DNA of 64,000 nt from Parapedobacter tibetensis (GTDB taxonomy: Bacteria > Bacteroidota > Bacteroidia > Sphingobacteriales > Sphingobacteriaceae). This document shows, piece by piece, positions 1 to 7,068 of the stretch (the first letter of the stretch is position 1; each line of letters opens with the position of its first letter). The DNA lies in contig NZ_JAMKQJ010000006.1 of NCBI RefSeq assembly GCF_024643205.1, positions 248,001 to 312,000 on the forward strand, written 5' to 3'. The translations under genes and the position numbers were made by a program. The notes under the pieces were generated by a model. The model saw only the letters and a program-made list of their open reading frames with translations. It was not told where the DNA came from and searched no databases.

Positions 1-212
1 TGCGCCCGTCGCGGGCTATCTTGGTAACAAAAAGCCTTTACGTTGTAACCCAGTTCTGCCAGTGAGGCTGCCGCCGAGGCCCCAGCCAACCCTGTACCCA
101 CTACAATAATGGTATATTTCCGTTTGTTAGCCGGATTCACCAATTTGAGGTTAAACTTATGTTTCGACCACTTTTCGGCCAAAGGCCCTTCTGGTACTTT
201 TGAATCTAACAT
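1..212 (-). CDS. sdhA: Succinate dehydrogenase/fumarate reductase flavoprotein subunit, N-terminal part (cut by window edge)
   Basis: Only the first 70 codons are present; the gene runs off the left edge. The protein starts MLDSKVPEGPLAEKW and reaches a dinucleotide-binding glycine motif (VVGTGLAGASAA, about residues 38-49) that binds FAD in the flavoprotein subunit of complex II. Family knowledge: SdhA oxidises succinate to fumarate with covalently held FAD and passes electrons to the iron-sulfur subunit. It lies 55 bases behind the cytochrome b gene on the same strand, in the usual Bacteroidota sdhC-sdhA order; sdhB would be expected next, outside the window. The ATG at 210-212 is the only sensible start. 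The identification is firm despite the truncation. Confidence 0.9.
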   Translation of the reverse strand, partial: MLDSKVPEGPLAEKWSKHKFNLKLVNPANKRKYTIIVVGTGLAGASAAASLAELGYNVKAFCYQDSPRRA

Positions 213-267
213 AATTGCTGTCTATTATATCATTGTGCCCATGTGATAGAAGGGCATCGTGAATAGC

Positions 268-1041
268 TTAGTTGAAAAAATAAAAATACACGGGCAGAGC
301 GGCAAACCCGATGGGAATGGCTATCGCAAATATCCATATACCTAAAAATCGGATAAAAGGTATATATTTCTTGTGGTCTAAGCCCAAAGACTGAAACGCA
401 CTCTTGAATCCATGGACAAGATGGAAAGATAATGCTACCATGGATATGACGTAAAACGCCACCAAATACCATTCTTTGAATGCAAATGCCACTTGCTTAT
501 ATAAATCTTTTGCCTTGATGACTTCTACCTCATCATCGACATACTTCACATAATCGGTAAATTCACCAGCCACCAACTCGGTCACTTTCGTTTCGTTGGT
601 ATTCAGATCGGTGCGATACTCAACATAAGGTACTTCATCGTTATGGTATTTCCACCAAAAATTACTCATGTGAGTGACGATAAATACCAACAGTACCGTG
701 CCAAGAATACCCATGTTCCGGGAGCTCCATGCGCTGTTGGCGGAGCCACGGAAAACAGCATATCCTTTTGGCCTCGCCTTCTTATTATGAATAGTTACTA
801 CCAAAGCCCAAACGGCGTGGATAACAATAAATGTGTAAAGCAAGTAGGAAATTACTTTGATGGGGGTGAAATGGGTCATGAAATAGGCATAGTCATTGAA
901 GGCCTTGCCCTGATCATTGTAAAATAATTGAAGGTTACCAATCAGGTGGATAACCAGGAATGTACACAAAAACAAACCGGTTAAGCTCATGATTACTTTC
1001 TTCCCCAAAGAAGAAGATAACACATGTTTAGATCTACTCAT
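268..1041 (-). CDS. sdhC: Succinate dehydrogenase cytochrome b subunit (b558 type)
   Basis: 257 residues with about five hydrophobic segments (roughly 12-35, 60-82, 108-130, 190-212, 227-252). Histidines lie inside or at the ends of helices (H32 in VIHLIG, H75 in VIHAVW, H123 in VTHMSN, and FHLVHG near 207), as expected for the di-haem, single-subunit membrane anchor of Bacillus/Bacteroidota complex II. It anchors SdhA/SdhB in the inner membrane and passes electrons to menaquinone. A hydrophilic loop at about 133-180 (VELVAGEFTDYVKY region) is typical of the Bacteroidota members. A purine-rich AAGGAGA directly precedes the ATG. sdhA follows 55 bases downstream, so the two are co-transcribed from the -7 box at 1069-1076. 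Confidence 0.92.
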   Translation of the reverse strand: MSRSKHVLSSSLGKKVIMSLTGLFLCTFLVIHLIGNLQLFYNDQGKAFNDYAYFMTHFTPIKVISYLLYTFIVIHAVWALVVTIHNKKARPKGYAVFRGSANSAWSSRNMGILGTVLLVFIVTHMSNFWWKYHNDEVPYVEYRTDLNTNETKVTELVAGEFTDYVKYVDDEVEVIKAKDLYKQVAFAFKEWYLVAFYVISMVALSFHLVHGFKSAFQSLGLDHKKYIPFIRFLGIWIFAIAIPIGFAALPVYFYFFN

Positions 1042-1068
1042 TCTCCTTGATTATTTAATTTTGGTAAG

Positions 1069-1076
1069 CAAATCTA
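1069..1076 (-). promoter_or_regulatory. Promoter -7 box of the sdh operon
   Basis: Read on the minus strand this is TAGATTTG, an exact fit to the Bacteroidota -7 consensus TAnnTTTG. It lies 28 bases before the sdhC ATG, leaving a leader of about 20 bases. No TTTG sits exactly 19-21 bases upstream; the closest candidate is TTTC, so the -33 part is weak. Confidence 0.5.
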
Positions 1077-1122
1077 CCAATAGATTTAATATCGGTGAAA
1101 GCAAACAAGTAAAATCAGTAAT

Positions 1123-1137
1123 TTAGAACTGTTCTAA
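1123..1137. promoter_or_regulatory. 15-base palindrome upstream of sdhC
   Basis: TTAGAAC-T-GTTCTAA: two 7-base arms in perfect inverted symmetry around one base, about 47 bases upstream of the sdh -7 box. This is the size and form of a dimeric repressor or activator site, but no matching regulator is known here. It could be chance in AT-rich DNA. Confidence 0.3.
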
Positions 1138-1152
1138 GTTTTGAGTGGATTG

Positions 1153-1186
1153 GAAAAAAATGCCATGCCGGAAGTCGGCATGGCAT
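1153..1186 (-). terminator. Rho-independent terminator of the outer-membrane protein gene
   Basis: On the minus strand a perfect 11-base-pair stem (ATGCCATGCCG / CGGCATGGCAT) closes a 5-base loop and is followed by seven T residues. It lies about 27 bases after the stop codon of the gene at 1214-1825 and separates it from sdhC. Confidence 0.85.
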
Positions 1187-1213
1187 GGATTGAATACGAA
1201 GTTCTGTAATGTG

Positions 1214-1825
1214 CTAGAATAAGCGGTAACCTATTCCGATAGTCCAAAGATTTACCTTTTGGGGTGCGCTCTCATTTTTGCTCAGCTCGCTTAGTCCATG
1301 CTCATAACGCAAGTCCGCACGGAAATTGCTGATGTCGAGCCCAAGTCCTCCTGTTACAGCCCAAGCCTGATTTTTGTAATCATTCACGTTTAGTACGTCC
1401 TCTGTGAACGTATCGGCGATACTCTTGTCCACAACAAAAGAAACGACCGGACCGGCAACAATACGCAATCCGGCAGGTCCTAAGCCAATACGCGTGCCCA
1501 AAAGCAGTGGTAAATCTAATGAGGTGAAGCTCACTTTACCTTCTTCATTTTCTTGAATCAATTTGGCTTCCGAACTCTTACCCGTTAGATAAAGTTCAGG
1601 CTGGAAATGGATGCCGGCACCACCAATGCGTGCCCAAACACCTGCTTGGTAACCCGTACGCGTGCTGGCGTCTAACCAACCCCCATCTTCAGACTTCAAA
1701 TTTGAGAAATTGAGCCCTGCTTTAACTCCTAACTGAAAGCTTGGCAATAGTTGCGCATTGGCAACAATCACCGTTGCCGATAAGAGGAAAGCAATAATAA
1801 AATACTTTTTCATGGTGATAATCAT
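1214..1825 (-). CDS. Small outer-membrane beta-barrel protein (porin-like/PorT-type)
   Basis: 203 residues as drawn; a start five codons in (ATG at 1811-1813, protein MKKYFIIAF) gives a cleaner signal peptide ending ...VIVANA before Q. The mature part has alternating amphipathic strands, an early GVKAGLNFS motif and a C-terminal aromatic residue (GYRLF), all typical of the OMP_b-brl outer-membrane barrel family of Bacteroidota. About eight strands would fit the length. It is monocistronic: a clear terminator follows and the neighbour upstream is divergent. Function is unknown beyond an outer-membrane location; family members are often annotated as porin-family proteins without a demonstrated substrate. 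Confidence 0.75.
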   Translation of the reverse strand: MIITMKKYFIIAFLLSATVIVANAQLLPSFQLGVKAGLNFSNLKSEDGGWLDASTRTGYQAGVWARIGGAGIHFQPELYLTGKSSEAKLIQENEEGKVSFTSLDLPLLLGTRIGLGPAGLRIVAGPVVSFVVDKSIADTFTEDVLNVNDYKNQAWAVTGGLGLDISNFRADLRYEHGLSELSKNESAPQKVNLWTIGIGYRLF

Positions 1826-1916
1826 TTTAATTTTTACAATGTTAGCAACTGAGGCAAATCAAGTTTGCCATGAGGATATCCGCAAAATTCAAGCCGAAAA
1901 TGAAACCCCGTTAAAC

Positions 1917-1947
1917 TTGCACATAAATCCAAGTTTATCTAAGTTTG
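1917..1947 (+). promoter_or_regulatory. Promoter of the CsbD-like gene
   Basis: TTG at 1917-1919, a 20-base spacer, and TAAGTTTG at 1940-1947, an exact TAnnTTTG -7 box. The start codon follows 16 bases later. The stretch 1934-1948 is identical over 15 bases to the superoxide dismutase promoter at 3137-3151. Confidence 0.65.
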
Positions 1948-1963
1948 TACGAAATCATACGAT

Positions 1964-2179
1964 ATGGCGGATATCAAAATAAAACCTGGGGAGTGGGACG
2001 TGCTGAAAAGCAAATTTAGACGGAAGTACAACCACTTGACCGATGAAGATTTAATATTTAATGAAGGAAAGGAAGACGAACTTGTCGATAGGCTGGCTAC
2101 CCTTGTTCGGCGCAATCGGGATTACATCGTATTCACCTTGAAGAAGGGGCTTGCCGATTTGGAGGGCAATAGGCTATAG
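1964..2179 (+). CDS. CsbD-like stress-response protein
   Basis: 71 residues, charged and without membrane segments. The central pattern GEWDVLKSKFRRKYNHLTDEDL followed by EGKEDELVDRL (residues 8-45) is that of the CsbD/YjbJ family: G-W-x2-LK-G/S-K, a tryptophan or tyrosine, LTDDDL, then EGK-x-EL. Members are small abundant cytoplasmic proteins induced by general stress; their biochemistry is unknown. The tail (from about 50) departs from the family: it lacks the usual GxSxEEAxxQV helix and reads RRNRDYIVFTLKK. It has its own strong promoter shared in sequence with sodA. The next gene starts 4 bases after its stop, so the two are probably co-transcribed. Confidence 0.65.
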   Translation: MADIKIKPGEWDVLKSKFRRKYNHLTDEDLIFNEGKEDELVDRLATLVRRNRDYIVFTLKKGLADLEGNRL

Positions 2180-2183
2180 TGCA

Positions 2184-2522
2184 ATGGAAGAAATATCATG
2201 GAATGATTTTGAAAAGGTAGCATTGCGGGTGGGTACTGTCATTCAGGTGGCGGATTTTCCAAACGCAAAGAAACCTGCCTACCGAATGCATATTGATTTT
2301 GGAGAAGAAATAGGCATCCGCCAAAGCAGTGCCCAGATTACAAAGCATTATGCTAAGGATGAATTGCTGGGAAAACAGGTTATTGGAGTGGTGAATTTTC
2401 CGAAAAAGCAGATTGCTAATTTTATCTCAGAATGTTTGATAACGGGATTTGCCGATGAAAATGGGGATATCGTATTAAGCACGGTAGAACGCAAGGTGCC
2501 AAATGGCGCTAAGTTGATTTGA
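2184..2522 (+). CDS. csaA: tRNA-binding domain protein CsaA
   Basis: 112 residues from the ATG at 2184, chosen because MEEISWNDFEKVALRVGTV is the standard beginning of CsaA-type OB-fold proteins; a longer frame from 2151 would overlap the preceding gene without homology. Motifs: LRVGTVIQVADFPNAKKPAYRM (about 11-33), RQSSAQIT (about 46-53) and the C-terminal VERKVPNGAKLI. The family forms homodimers that bind tRNA through an OB fold and has been described as a chaperone-like secretion factor in Bacillus. It sits 4 bases after the CsbD-like gene and 27 bases before tadA, suggesting a small operon with a tRNA theme. Confidence 0.88.
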   Translation: MEEISWNDFEKVALRVGTVIQVADFPNAKKPAYRMHIDFGEEIGIRQSSAQITKHYAKDELLGKQVIGVVNFPKKQIANFISECLITGFADENGDIVLSTVERKVPNGAKLI

Positions 2523-2549
2523 AAACTAGCTGACATCTCACATCTCGTA

Positions 2550-3023
2550 ATGAAATACATCAATTTTGAAGATACTGGAGACACTGTTTCCGATGAATTT
2601 TTTATGAAAGAAGCGCTCAAGGAAGCACAAAAAGCATTGGAGCAAGATGAGGTGCCAATCGGTGCGATCATTGTACACAATGGCCGGATTATCGCAAGGG
2701 GCCATAACCTAACGGAACGGTTGAACGACGTGACTGCACATGCGGAAATGCAGGCATTTACAGCTGCCTCCAACTATATCGGAGGTAAGTATTTGCAGGG
2801 TTGTACCTTATATGTCACCATAGAACCTTGTGTAATGTGTGCTGGGGCCGCATACTGGACCCAGATTACCCGTATTGTATTTGGGGCGCAGGACGAAAAA
2901 AGAGGTTTTTCGATTTTTGGCAGCAAGGTGTTGCATCCGAAAACAGCTGTGATAGGTGGTGTTTTAGAAGGTGAATGTACAGCTTTGGTTACGTCATTTT
3001 TCCGTAATAAACGGATTGAATAA
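2550..3023 (+). CDS. tadA: tRNA-specific adenosine deaminase TadA
   Basis: 157 residues with the zinc deaminase motifs H-A-E (64-66) and P-C-V-M-C (93-97); E66 is the expected proton shuttle and H64, C94 and C97 the zinc ligands. TadA converts A34 to inosine in tRNA-Arg(ACG), allowing one tRNA to read three arginine codons. The first ATG adds about 18 residues ahead of the usual FMKEAL start region; an internal ATG at codon 19 is possible but would trim the first helix. It is the last gene of the CsbD-csaA-tadA run. The following 160 bases hold the sod promoter. Confidence 0.92.
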   Translation: MKYINFEDTGDTVSDEFFMKEALKEAQKALEQDEVPIGAIIVHNGRIIARGHNLTERLNDVTAHAEMQAFTAASNYIGGKYLQGCTLYVTIEPCVMCAGAAYWTQITRIVFGAQDEKRGFSIFGSKVLHPKTAVIGGVLEGECTALVTSFFRNKRIE

Positions 3024-3119
3024 TATTTCAAGGTTTATTCTACAAACAAAATGGCTATTATATTCGTTATATTAAATCTCGGCTGCTGTTTTTCAGTGGT
3101 TGATGTGAAATCGATAAAG

Positions 3120-3150
3120 TTGTATTTGTAGACAACTTTATCTAAGTTTG
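3120..3150 (+). promoter_or_regulatory. Superoxide dismutase promoter
   Basis: TTG at 3120-3122, a 20-base spacer, and TAAGTTTG at 3143-3150 (exact TAnnTTTG). The start codon is at 3188, giving a leader near 30 bases. Positions 3137-3151 are identical to 1934-1948 in front of the CsbD-like gene, and the -33 element has the same spacing. Confidence 0.7.
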
Positions 3151-3187
3151 TCTAGTACTTATTTTTAATCTAAAAACAACATATATT

Positions 3188-3796
3188 ATGGCTTTTGAAT
3201 TACCGGCGTTACCTTACGCCACAGATGCATTGGAACCTCATATTGATAAGGAAACCATGGAAATCCATCATGGGAAGCATCACCAAGCTTATGTAGATAA
3301 CCTTAATAAAGCCATTGCGGGCACGGACGCGGAAAACCTTTCCATTGAAGAGATCAGCAAGCATATTTCGAAATATCCAGCTGCTGTGCGAAACAATGGA
3401 GGCGGGCATTATAACCATTCGTTATTCTGGACCGTTTTATCCCCAAATGGTGGAGGTACACCCTCTGGCGATCTGGCAACTGCCATCGATGAGACTTTTG
3501 GGTCGTTTGATGAATTAAAGAAGAAACTACAGGAAGCAGGCGCCACTCGCTTTGGGTCGGGTTGGGCTTGGCTCATTGTTGATGGTTCGGGTAAGCTACA
3601 GGTGACATCAACCTCAAACCAGGATAATCCTTTGTTCGACATTGCCGAAACTAAAGGAACACCTATTCTGGGTATTGATGTGTGGGAACATGCTTATTAT
3701 TTGAGTTATCAAAATAAACGCCCAGCTTATTTGGAAGCTATTTTCAATGTAATTGACTGGGATGCGGTAGCCAAGCGCTACACCGCTGCGAAGTAA
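3188..3796 (+). CDS. sodA: Superoxide dismutase, Fe/Mn family
   Basis: 202 residues, the full family length. Metal ligands are visible as H27 (IHHGKHH), H77 (GGHYNHSLFW), D164 and H168 (DVWEHAYY). The residue set GG before HYNH and Q145 in NQDNPL matches manganese or cambialistic enzymes rather than strict iron enzymes, which carry Q in the first site and A/G in the second. There is no signal peptide, so it acts in the cytoplasm, dismuting superoxide to oxygen and hydrogen peroxide. It is monocistronic, between a consensus promoter and a good terminator. Metal choice cannot be settled from sequence. Confidence 0.96.
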   Translation: MAFELPALPYATDALEPHIDKETMEIHHGKHHQAYVDNLNKAIAGTDAENLSIEEISKHISKYPAAVRNNGGGHYNHSLFWTVLSPNGGGTPSGDLATAIDETFGSFDELKKKLQEAGATRFGSGWAWLIVDGSGKLQVTSTSNQDNPLFDIAETKGTPILGIDVWEHAYYLSYQNKRPAYLEAIFNVIDWDAVAKRYTAAK

Positions 3797-3816
3797 AAAA
3801 GCAATAAGTAAAAAAT

Positions 3817-3858
3817 AAAAAGGGTGGCGGATATTTAAGGGTATTGCCACCTTTTTTC
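3817..3858 (+). terminator. Rho-independent terminator after superoxide dismutase
   Basis: GGTGGC pairs with GCCACC across a 17-base loop, flanked by A5 and T6 tracts that extend the stem with one bulge. It lies about 20 bases after the sod stop codon. Confidence 0.75.
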
Positions 3859-3861
3859 TTA

Positions 3862-3881
3862 TAGCAACTAGCTAAACAACC
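3862..3881 (+). repeat. Short dispersed intergenic repeat, copy 1
   Basis: TAGCAACTAGCTAAACAACC, directly before the start codon of the gene at 3882. It resembles the sequences at 12560-12590 and 17321-17355. The family is short and imperfect. Confidence 0.3.
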
Positions 3882-4883
3882 ATGCAAGCACTTGTTCTCG
3901 AAGGCATCGGCCAGTCATTCACATTGAAAGATGTACCTGTTCCGATGTTAGCTGAAAATGAAGCATTGGTAAAAATCAAAGCAGCCGCATTCAACCGTAG
4001 GGATTGGTGGATTCGGCAAGGGCAATATTCAGGATTGAAATTTCCAATCGTTTTGGGTTCGGATGGGGCAGGAATCGTGGAAGTAACGGGAAGCGATTAC
4101 ACCAAAGTATGGACAGGCAAGGAAGTGATTATCAACCCATCTATTGCGTGGGGTGACCATGAAGCTTTCCAACAGAAGACATTCCACATTTTGGGTTTGC
4201 CGGAAGACGGCACATTCGCGGAGTATGTAAAAGTACCTGTAGCAAACCTGTATGAAAAGCCTAAACACCTTTCATTTGAGGAGGCTGCAGCATTACCACT
4301 TGGTGGCCTCACGGCCTACCGTGCATTATTTAGCCGTGCAAGACTCCGAGAAGGAGAAAAAGTACTTGTGGTAGGGATAGGGGGAGGAGTGGCCACTTTT
4401 GCTTTACAATGGGCTAAGCATGCTGGTGCGGAAGTTTATGTCACCTCCGGAAAGGGTTCAAAGATTGAACAGGCCATGGCATTAGGTGCCCAAGGAGGCG
4501 TGTTGTATACCGATGATAACTGGCCACAACAACTTCTGGAGAAAGCAGGAGGATTTGATGTCATTGTAGATAGTGCGTTGGGGGACGGTTTTGTGCATCA
4601 TCTTGATTTGGCAAACCCCGGTGGACGGATTGTTTTTTTTGGAGGCACTGCGGGAGATATTCCCGAGCTTAATGCACGTAAGATATTCTGGAAACAACTT
4701 TCCATATTAGGTACCACAATGGGATCCGCTGCTGATTTTTCGGAAATGCTGGCTTTTGTGCATGAACACGGTATCAAACCCATTATGGATAGCATACATC
4801 CATTGGAAGATGCCGAGGCGGCGTTGAACAAAATGGATACTTCTACCCAATTCGGAAAAATCGTATTGCGAGTTGGGCAGTAA
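3882..4883 (+). CDS. Quinone-oxidoreductase-like medium-chain dehydrogenase/reductase
   Basis: 333 residues in the MDR two-domain arrangement: a GroES-like N-terminal half with AAAFNRRDWW (about 34-43), GSDGAGIVE (about 59-67) and PLGGLTAYRALF (about 139-150), then a Rossmann half with VVGIGGGVATFALQWAK (about 164-180). The NRRD form of the first motif, without Cys or His zinc ligands, is that of the zinc-free quinone oxidoreductase branch, so NADPH-dependent reduction of an alkenal, enone or quinone is likely. The substrate cannot be told. It stands alone between the sod terminator and msrA and may belong to a loose oxidative-stress group with both. Confidence 0.8.
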   Translation: MQALVLEGIGQSFTLKDVPVPMLAENEALVKIKAAAFNRRDWWIRQGQYSGLKFPIVLGSDGAGIVEVTGSDYTKVWTGKEVIINPSIAWGDHEAFQQKTFHILGLPEDGTFAEYVKVPVANLYEKPKHLSFEEAAALPLGGLTAYRALFSRARLREGEKVLVVGIGGGVATFALQWAKHAGAEVYVTSGKGSKIEQAMALGAQGGVLYTDDNWPQQLLEKAGGFDVIVDSALGDGFVHHLDLANPGGRIVFFGGTAGDIPELNARKIFWKQLSILGTTMGSAADFSEMLAFVHEHGIKPIMDSIHPLEDAEAALNKMDTSTQFGKIVLRVGQ

Positions 4884-4943
4884 AAGCATATACCTAAAAT
4901 GGTGTATTTTTGAAATACTTTACGGATAACCCGCCTACCTTTA

Positions 4944-4951
4944 TATTTTTG
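4944..4951 (+). promoter_or_regulatory. msrA promoter -7 box
   Basis: TATTTTTG, an exact TAnnTTTG match, 20 bases before the msrA start codon. No good TTTG lies 19-21 bases upstream, so only the -7 part is supported. Confidence 0.45.
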
Positions 4952-4971
4952 TATGGAAAAAAAGATGCTAT

Positions 4972-5622
4972 ATGTTTAGGAGTATATTATTTTTAGGTGG
5001 AGTAATCCTATTCAACGGATGCCTCCAAACCACAGGCTATCACACTTCCCGCGCTACTGTTTTGCCTGATGATGAATATTCATCGTCAGCGGTAGATACA
5101 GCCACTTTTGCAGGAGGATGTTTTTGGTGTACCGAAGCCCAGTTTCAGCAATTGGAGGGTGTGGATACGGTTATTTCGGGTTATATCGGCGGCACAGTAG
5201 CAAACCCAACATATAAGCAAGTGACCTCAGGTAGGACAGGCCATGCAGAAGCGATCAACGTAGTTTATAGGCCTGATGTGATTGGCTATGAAGGACTGCT
5301 TGAAGCGTTTTTCATCGCGCACGACCCAACACAGCTCAATCGACAGGGCAATGATATCGGTACGCAATACCGGTCGGCCATTTTTTACCGCAACGAAACC
5401 GAACATAAGAAAGCTGAATATTATATCAACCGATTGAGTGAGGAGAAAGTCTATGATAAGCCAATCGTGACCGCGCTTGAGCCCTATACCACCTTTTATG
5501 TGGCTGAAGATTACCATCAAAACTATTTTACCCTCAATCCACAACAGGCTTATTGCCAATATGTGATTGTGCCGAAATTGGATAAGTTCAAAAAGGTATT
5601 TAAGGAACGGTTGAAGAAATAA
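4972..5622 (+). CDS. msrA: Peptide-methionine (S)-S-oxide reductase MsrA, lipoprotein form
   Basis: 216 residues. The MsrA active site GGCFWCTEAQF places the nucleophilic cysteine at C50, and C53 may assist; GYIGGTVANPTYKQV and GHAEAINVVY follow at the expected spacing, and EDYHQNYF is near the C terminus. The first 17 residues form a lipoprotein signal with lipobox LFNGC (C17), so the enzyme is probably anchored on the periplasmic side rather than cytoplasmic. It reduces S-methionine sulfoxide in proteins. No MsrB domain is fused. It has its own -7 box and faces the pigment operon convergently. Confidence 0.94.
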   Translation: MFRSILFLGGVILFNGCLQTTGYHTSRATVLPDDEYSSSAVDTATFAGGCFWCTEAQFQQLEGVDTVISGYIGGTVANPTYKQVTSGRTGHAEAINVVYRPDVIGYEGLLEAFFIAHDPTQLNRQGNDIGTQYRSAIFYRNETEHKKAEYYINRLSEEKVYDKPIVTALEPYTTFYVAEDYHQNYFTLNPQQAYCQYVIVPKLDKFKKVFKERLKK

Positions 5623-5658
5623 CCATCCCTAAAAGTACATATATACTAGGGGCATTTG

Positions 5659-6654
5659 TCAAACACATCGCTTGAGTTTCTCGAAGAATTCCTTTTCCCT
5701 TTTGGCAATGTCCAGTAGTTGATCAGCAAGCCGTTCATATACATCCTCCCCAGATTTGCGATTCTTATAGATTCGAGAGATATCGAGCGCGAAATCGCGC
5801 CAGGCATCACCGATGCCGGTCATTTCCTCCGAATGCTGGGTGAGTGCCGGATTATTAAGCAGTGTGCCGGCTTCCTGGAGGAAAGCGGCATAGATAAATC
5901 GAAATCCACCCCCACCGGTGCCAATTTCTTCCTGCATGCGGATGAGTTGTCCGAGGTAGTGGTTGGTCTTTTTCAATCCGATTTTTTGGGGCCATTTGCG
6001 GATGTTTCGGGCTACCCACCTCATGGCTGCCACACCGACGATAGGGACTGGAGCCAGCATATCGTTGCAGGTCTGTCGGATCCCTTTTTTGATGGCTTTT
6101 TCCAAGTCAAAGTTGTCAGGGAGCCTTTCGAGGTAATAGAGGTGCCCTTTTGGGGGGAGTGCCCCTTTTGCGAAGCGAACCCGTTCAAGCTCCTTTTCGG
6201 TAAGCATGGTGGGATAATCCATTACAGGATCACTGACTAGGTAATTTTCTGCCTCTTTTCCGTAGATTACTAAGTTATGGGCATTGAAATGAAACCGATA
6301 TTCATCCGGGAAATAGGTGAGGTGGTAGACACCTACTTGTAAGCCCACGGGAATCCCCTGCCGGAGTTTTTCATCGAGTATGACCTTGGCCCGCTCAGGG
6401 GACGAAAAACGTTGGTGGTGTACCTTTATTCCTAGTCGCTTAGCCAGCCGACGGAAAATTTTTCCGGGCATAGGACGATAGCTAAAACCGGGCGCAAAGT
6501 TTACCTTAATGAAAGGCAAATAGACAAAGAACAATCCACTGCCAATACCGAAGGCCATGGGTTCGGAAATGGCAATGCCACGGTACTTTAGTAGGTTGGA
6601 AATTACCCCATTCTCGCAATGGGCAGATTGGTGGTGTTCAAAATCTATCTTCAT
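5659..6654 (-). CDS. BtrH-type acyltransferase (butirosin BtrH N-terminal family)
   Basis: 331 residues. The first half reads like the BtrH_N domain, a C39-like cysteine fold: HCENG with C13, then AHNLVIYG with H126 and SDPVMDYP with D142, a plausible Cys-His-Asp triad. In butirosin synthesis BtrH moves an acyl group from an acyl carrier protein to the aminoglycoside. In a pigment locus containing an ACP and DarA/DarB, the natural inference is transfer of the aryl-polyene acyl group from ACP to a dialkylresorcinol hydroxyl. The C-terminal half (about 170-331) is helical, as in DUF4872. Its start overlaps the preceding gene by four bases (ATGA), so the two are translationally coupled. Confidence 0.78.
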   Translation of the reverse strand: MKIDFEHHQSAHCENGVISNLLKYRGIAISEPMAFGIGSGLFFVYLPFIKVNFAPGFSYRPMPGKIFRRLAKRLGIKVHHQRFSSPERAKVILDEKLRQGIPVGLQVGVYHLTYFPDEYRFHFNAHNLVIYGKEAENYLVSDPVMDYPTMLTEKELERVRFAKGALPPKGHLYYLERLPDNFDLEKAIKKGIRQTCNDMLAPVPIVGVAAMRWVARNIRKWPQKIGLKKTNHYLGQLIRMQEEIGTGGGGFRFIYAAFLQEAGTLLNNPALTQHSEEMTGIGDAWRDFALDISRIYKNRKSGEDVYERLADQLLDIAKREKEFFEKLKRCV

Positions 6655-7064
6655 GTATTCGGGTTCGGAACGGGAGCTTTTAACTGTTCAATTGTGATGC
6701 CAAAGACATCAGCGTACTTTTGAAGGGTTTTTTCCTTCAATTTAAGGAAACGTTTCGGATGGAAATGCCGTTTGACAAACCAACGGTGAATGCCCACATA
6801 GCTGGCAAGCAATGCTACGTCCATGCGGTGGAGTTCCATGTAATAAGCAATAGGACTAACCTTTCCGGCCAAGACAGCATGCCCCGTGTCTGCTATCCGT
6901 TCTTCAATCAGTTGGAGCGATTCGTTTAGTGCAAGGGTCTTAGCTTCCCAACCTGTACTATGCACTGTGGTATAGCGGCCGTTTTCATCTACAGCATAGC
7001 AAAGCTCACTGATGTTTTTCTTGGCAAGGCTTCCGTCGTCCTGCGGCACTTGGTTTTTTTTCAT
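6651..7064 (-). CDS. Small helix-turn-helix-like protein of the pigment operon
   Basis: 137 residues, soluble. Residues about 66-125 (VLAGKVSPIAYYMELHRMDVALLA, then YVGIHRWFVKRHFHP and LQKYADVFGITIEQL) have the helix pattern of a Cro/C1-type DNA-binding domain. The order is a conserved Bacteroidota-like HTH: helix, short turn, basic recognition helix, then a helix ending GITIEQL. The N-terminal 60 residues (DENGRYTTVHSTGWEAKTLAL) suggest a small sensing or dimerisation part. It could regulate the pigment genes, or be an assembly partner of the BtrH-type enzyme to which it is coupled. The DNA-binding assignment is moderate. Confidence 0.6.
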   Translation of the reverse strand: MKKNQVPQDDGSLAKKNISELCYAVDENGRYTTVHSTGWEAKTLALNESLQLIEERIADTGHAVLAGKVSPIAYYMELHRMDVALLASYVGIHRWFVKRHFHPKRFLKLKEKTLQKYADVFGITIEQLKAPVPNPNT

Positions 7065-7068
7065 TCTT

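Noticed and set aside
643..927. Plus-strand 94-residue frame inside sdhC
   Set aside because: It lies entirely opposite a clear membrane-protein gene and has no motif or promoter.
5719..6240. Plus-strand 173-residue frame opposite the BtrH-type gene
   Set aside because: Shadow of the minus-strand gene; composition follows its complement.
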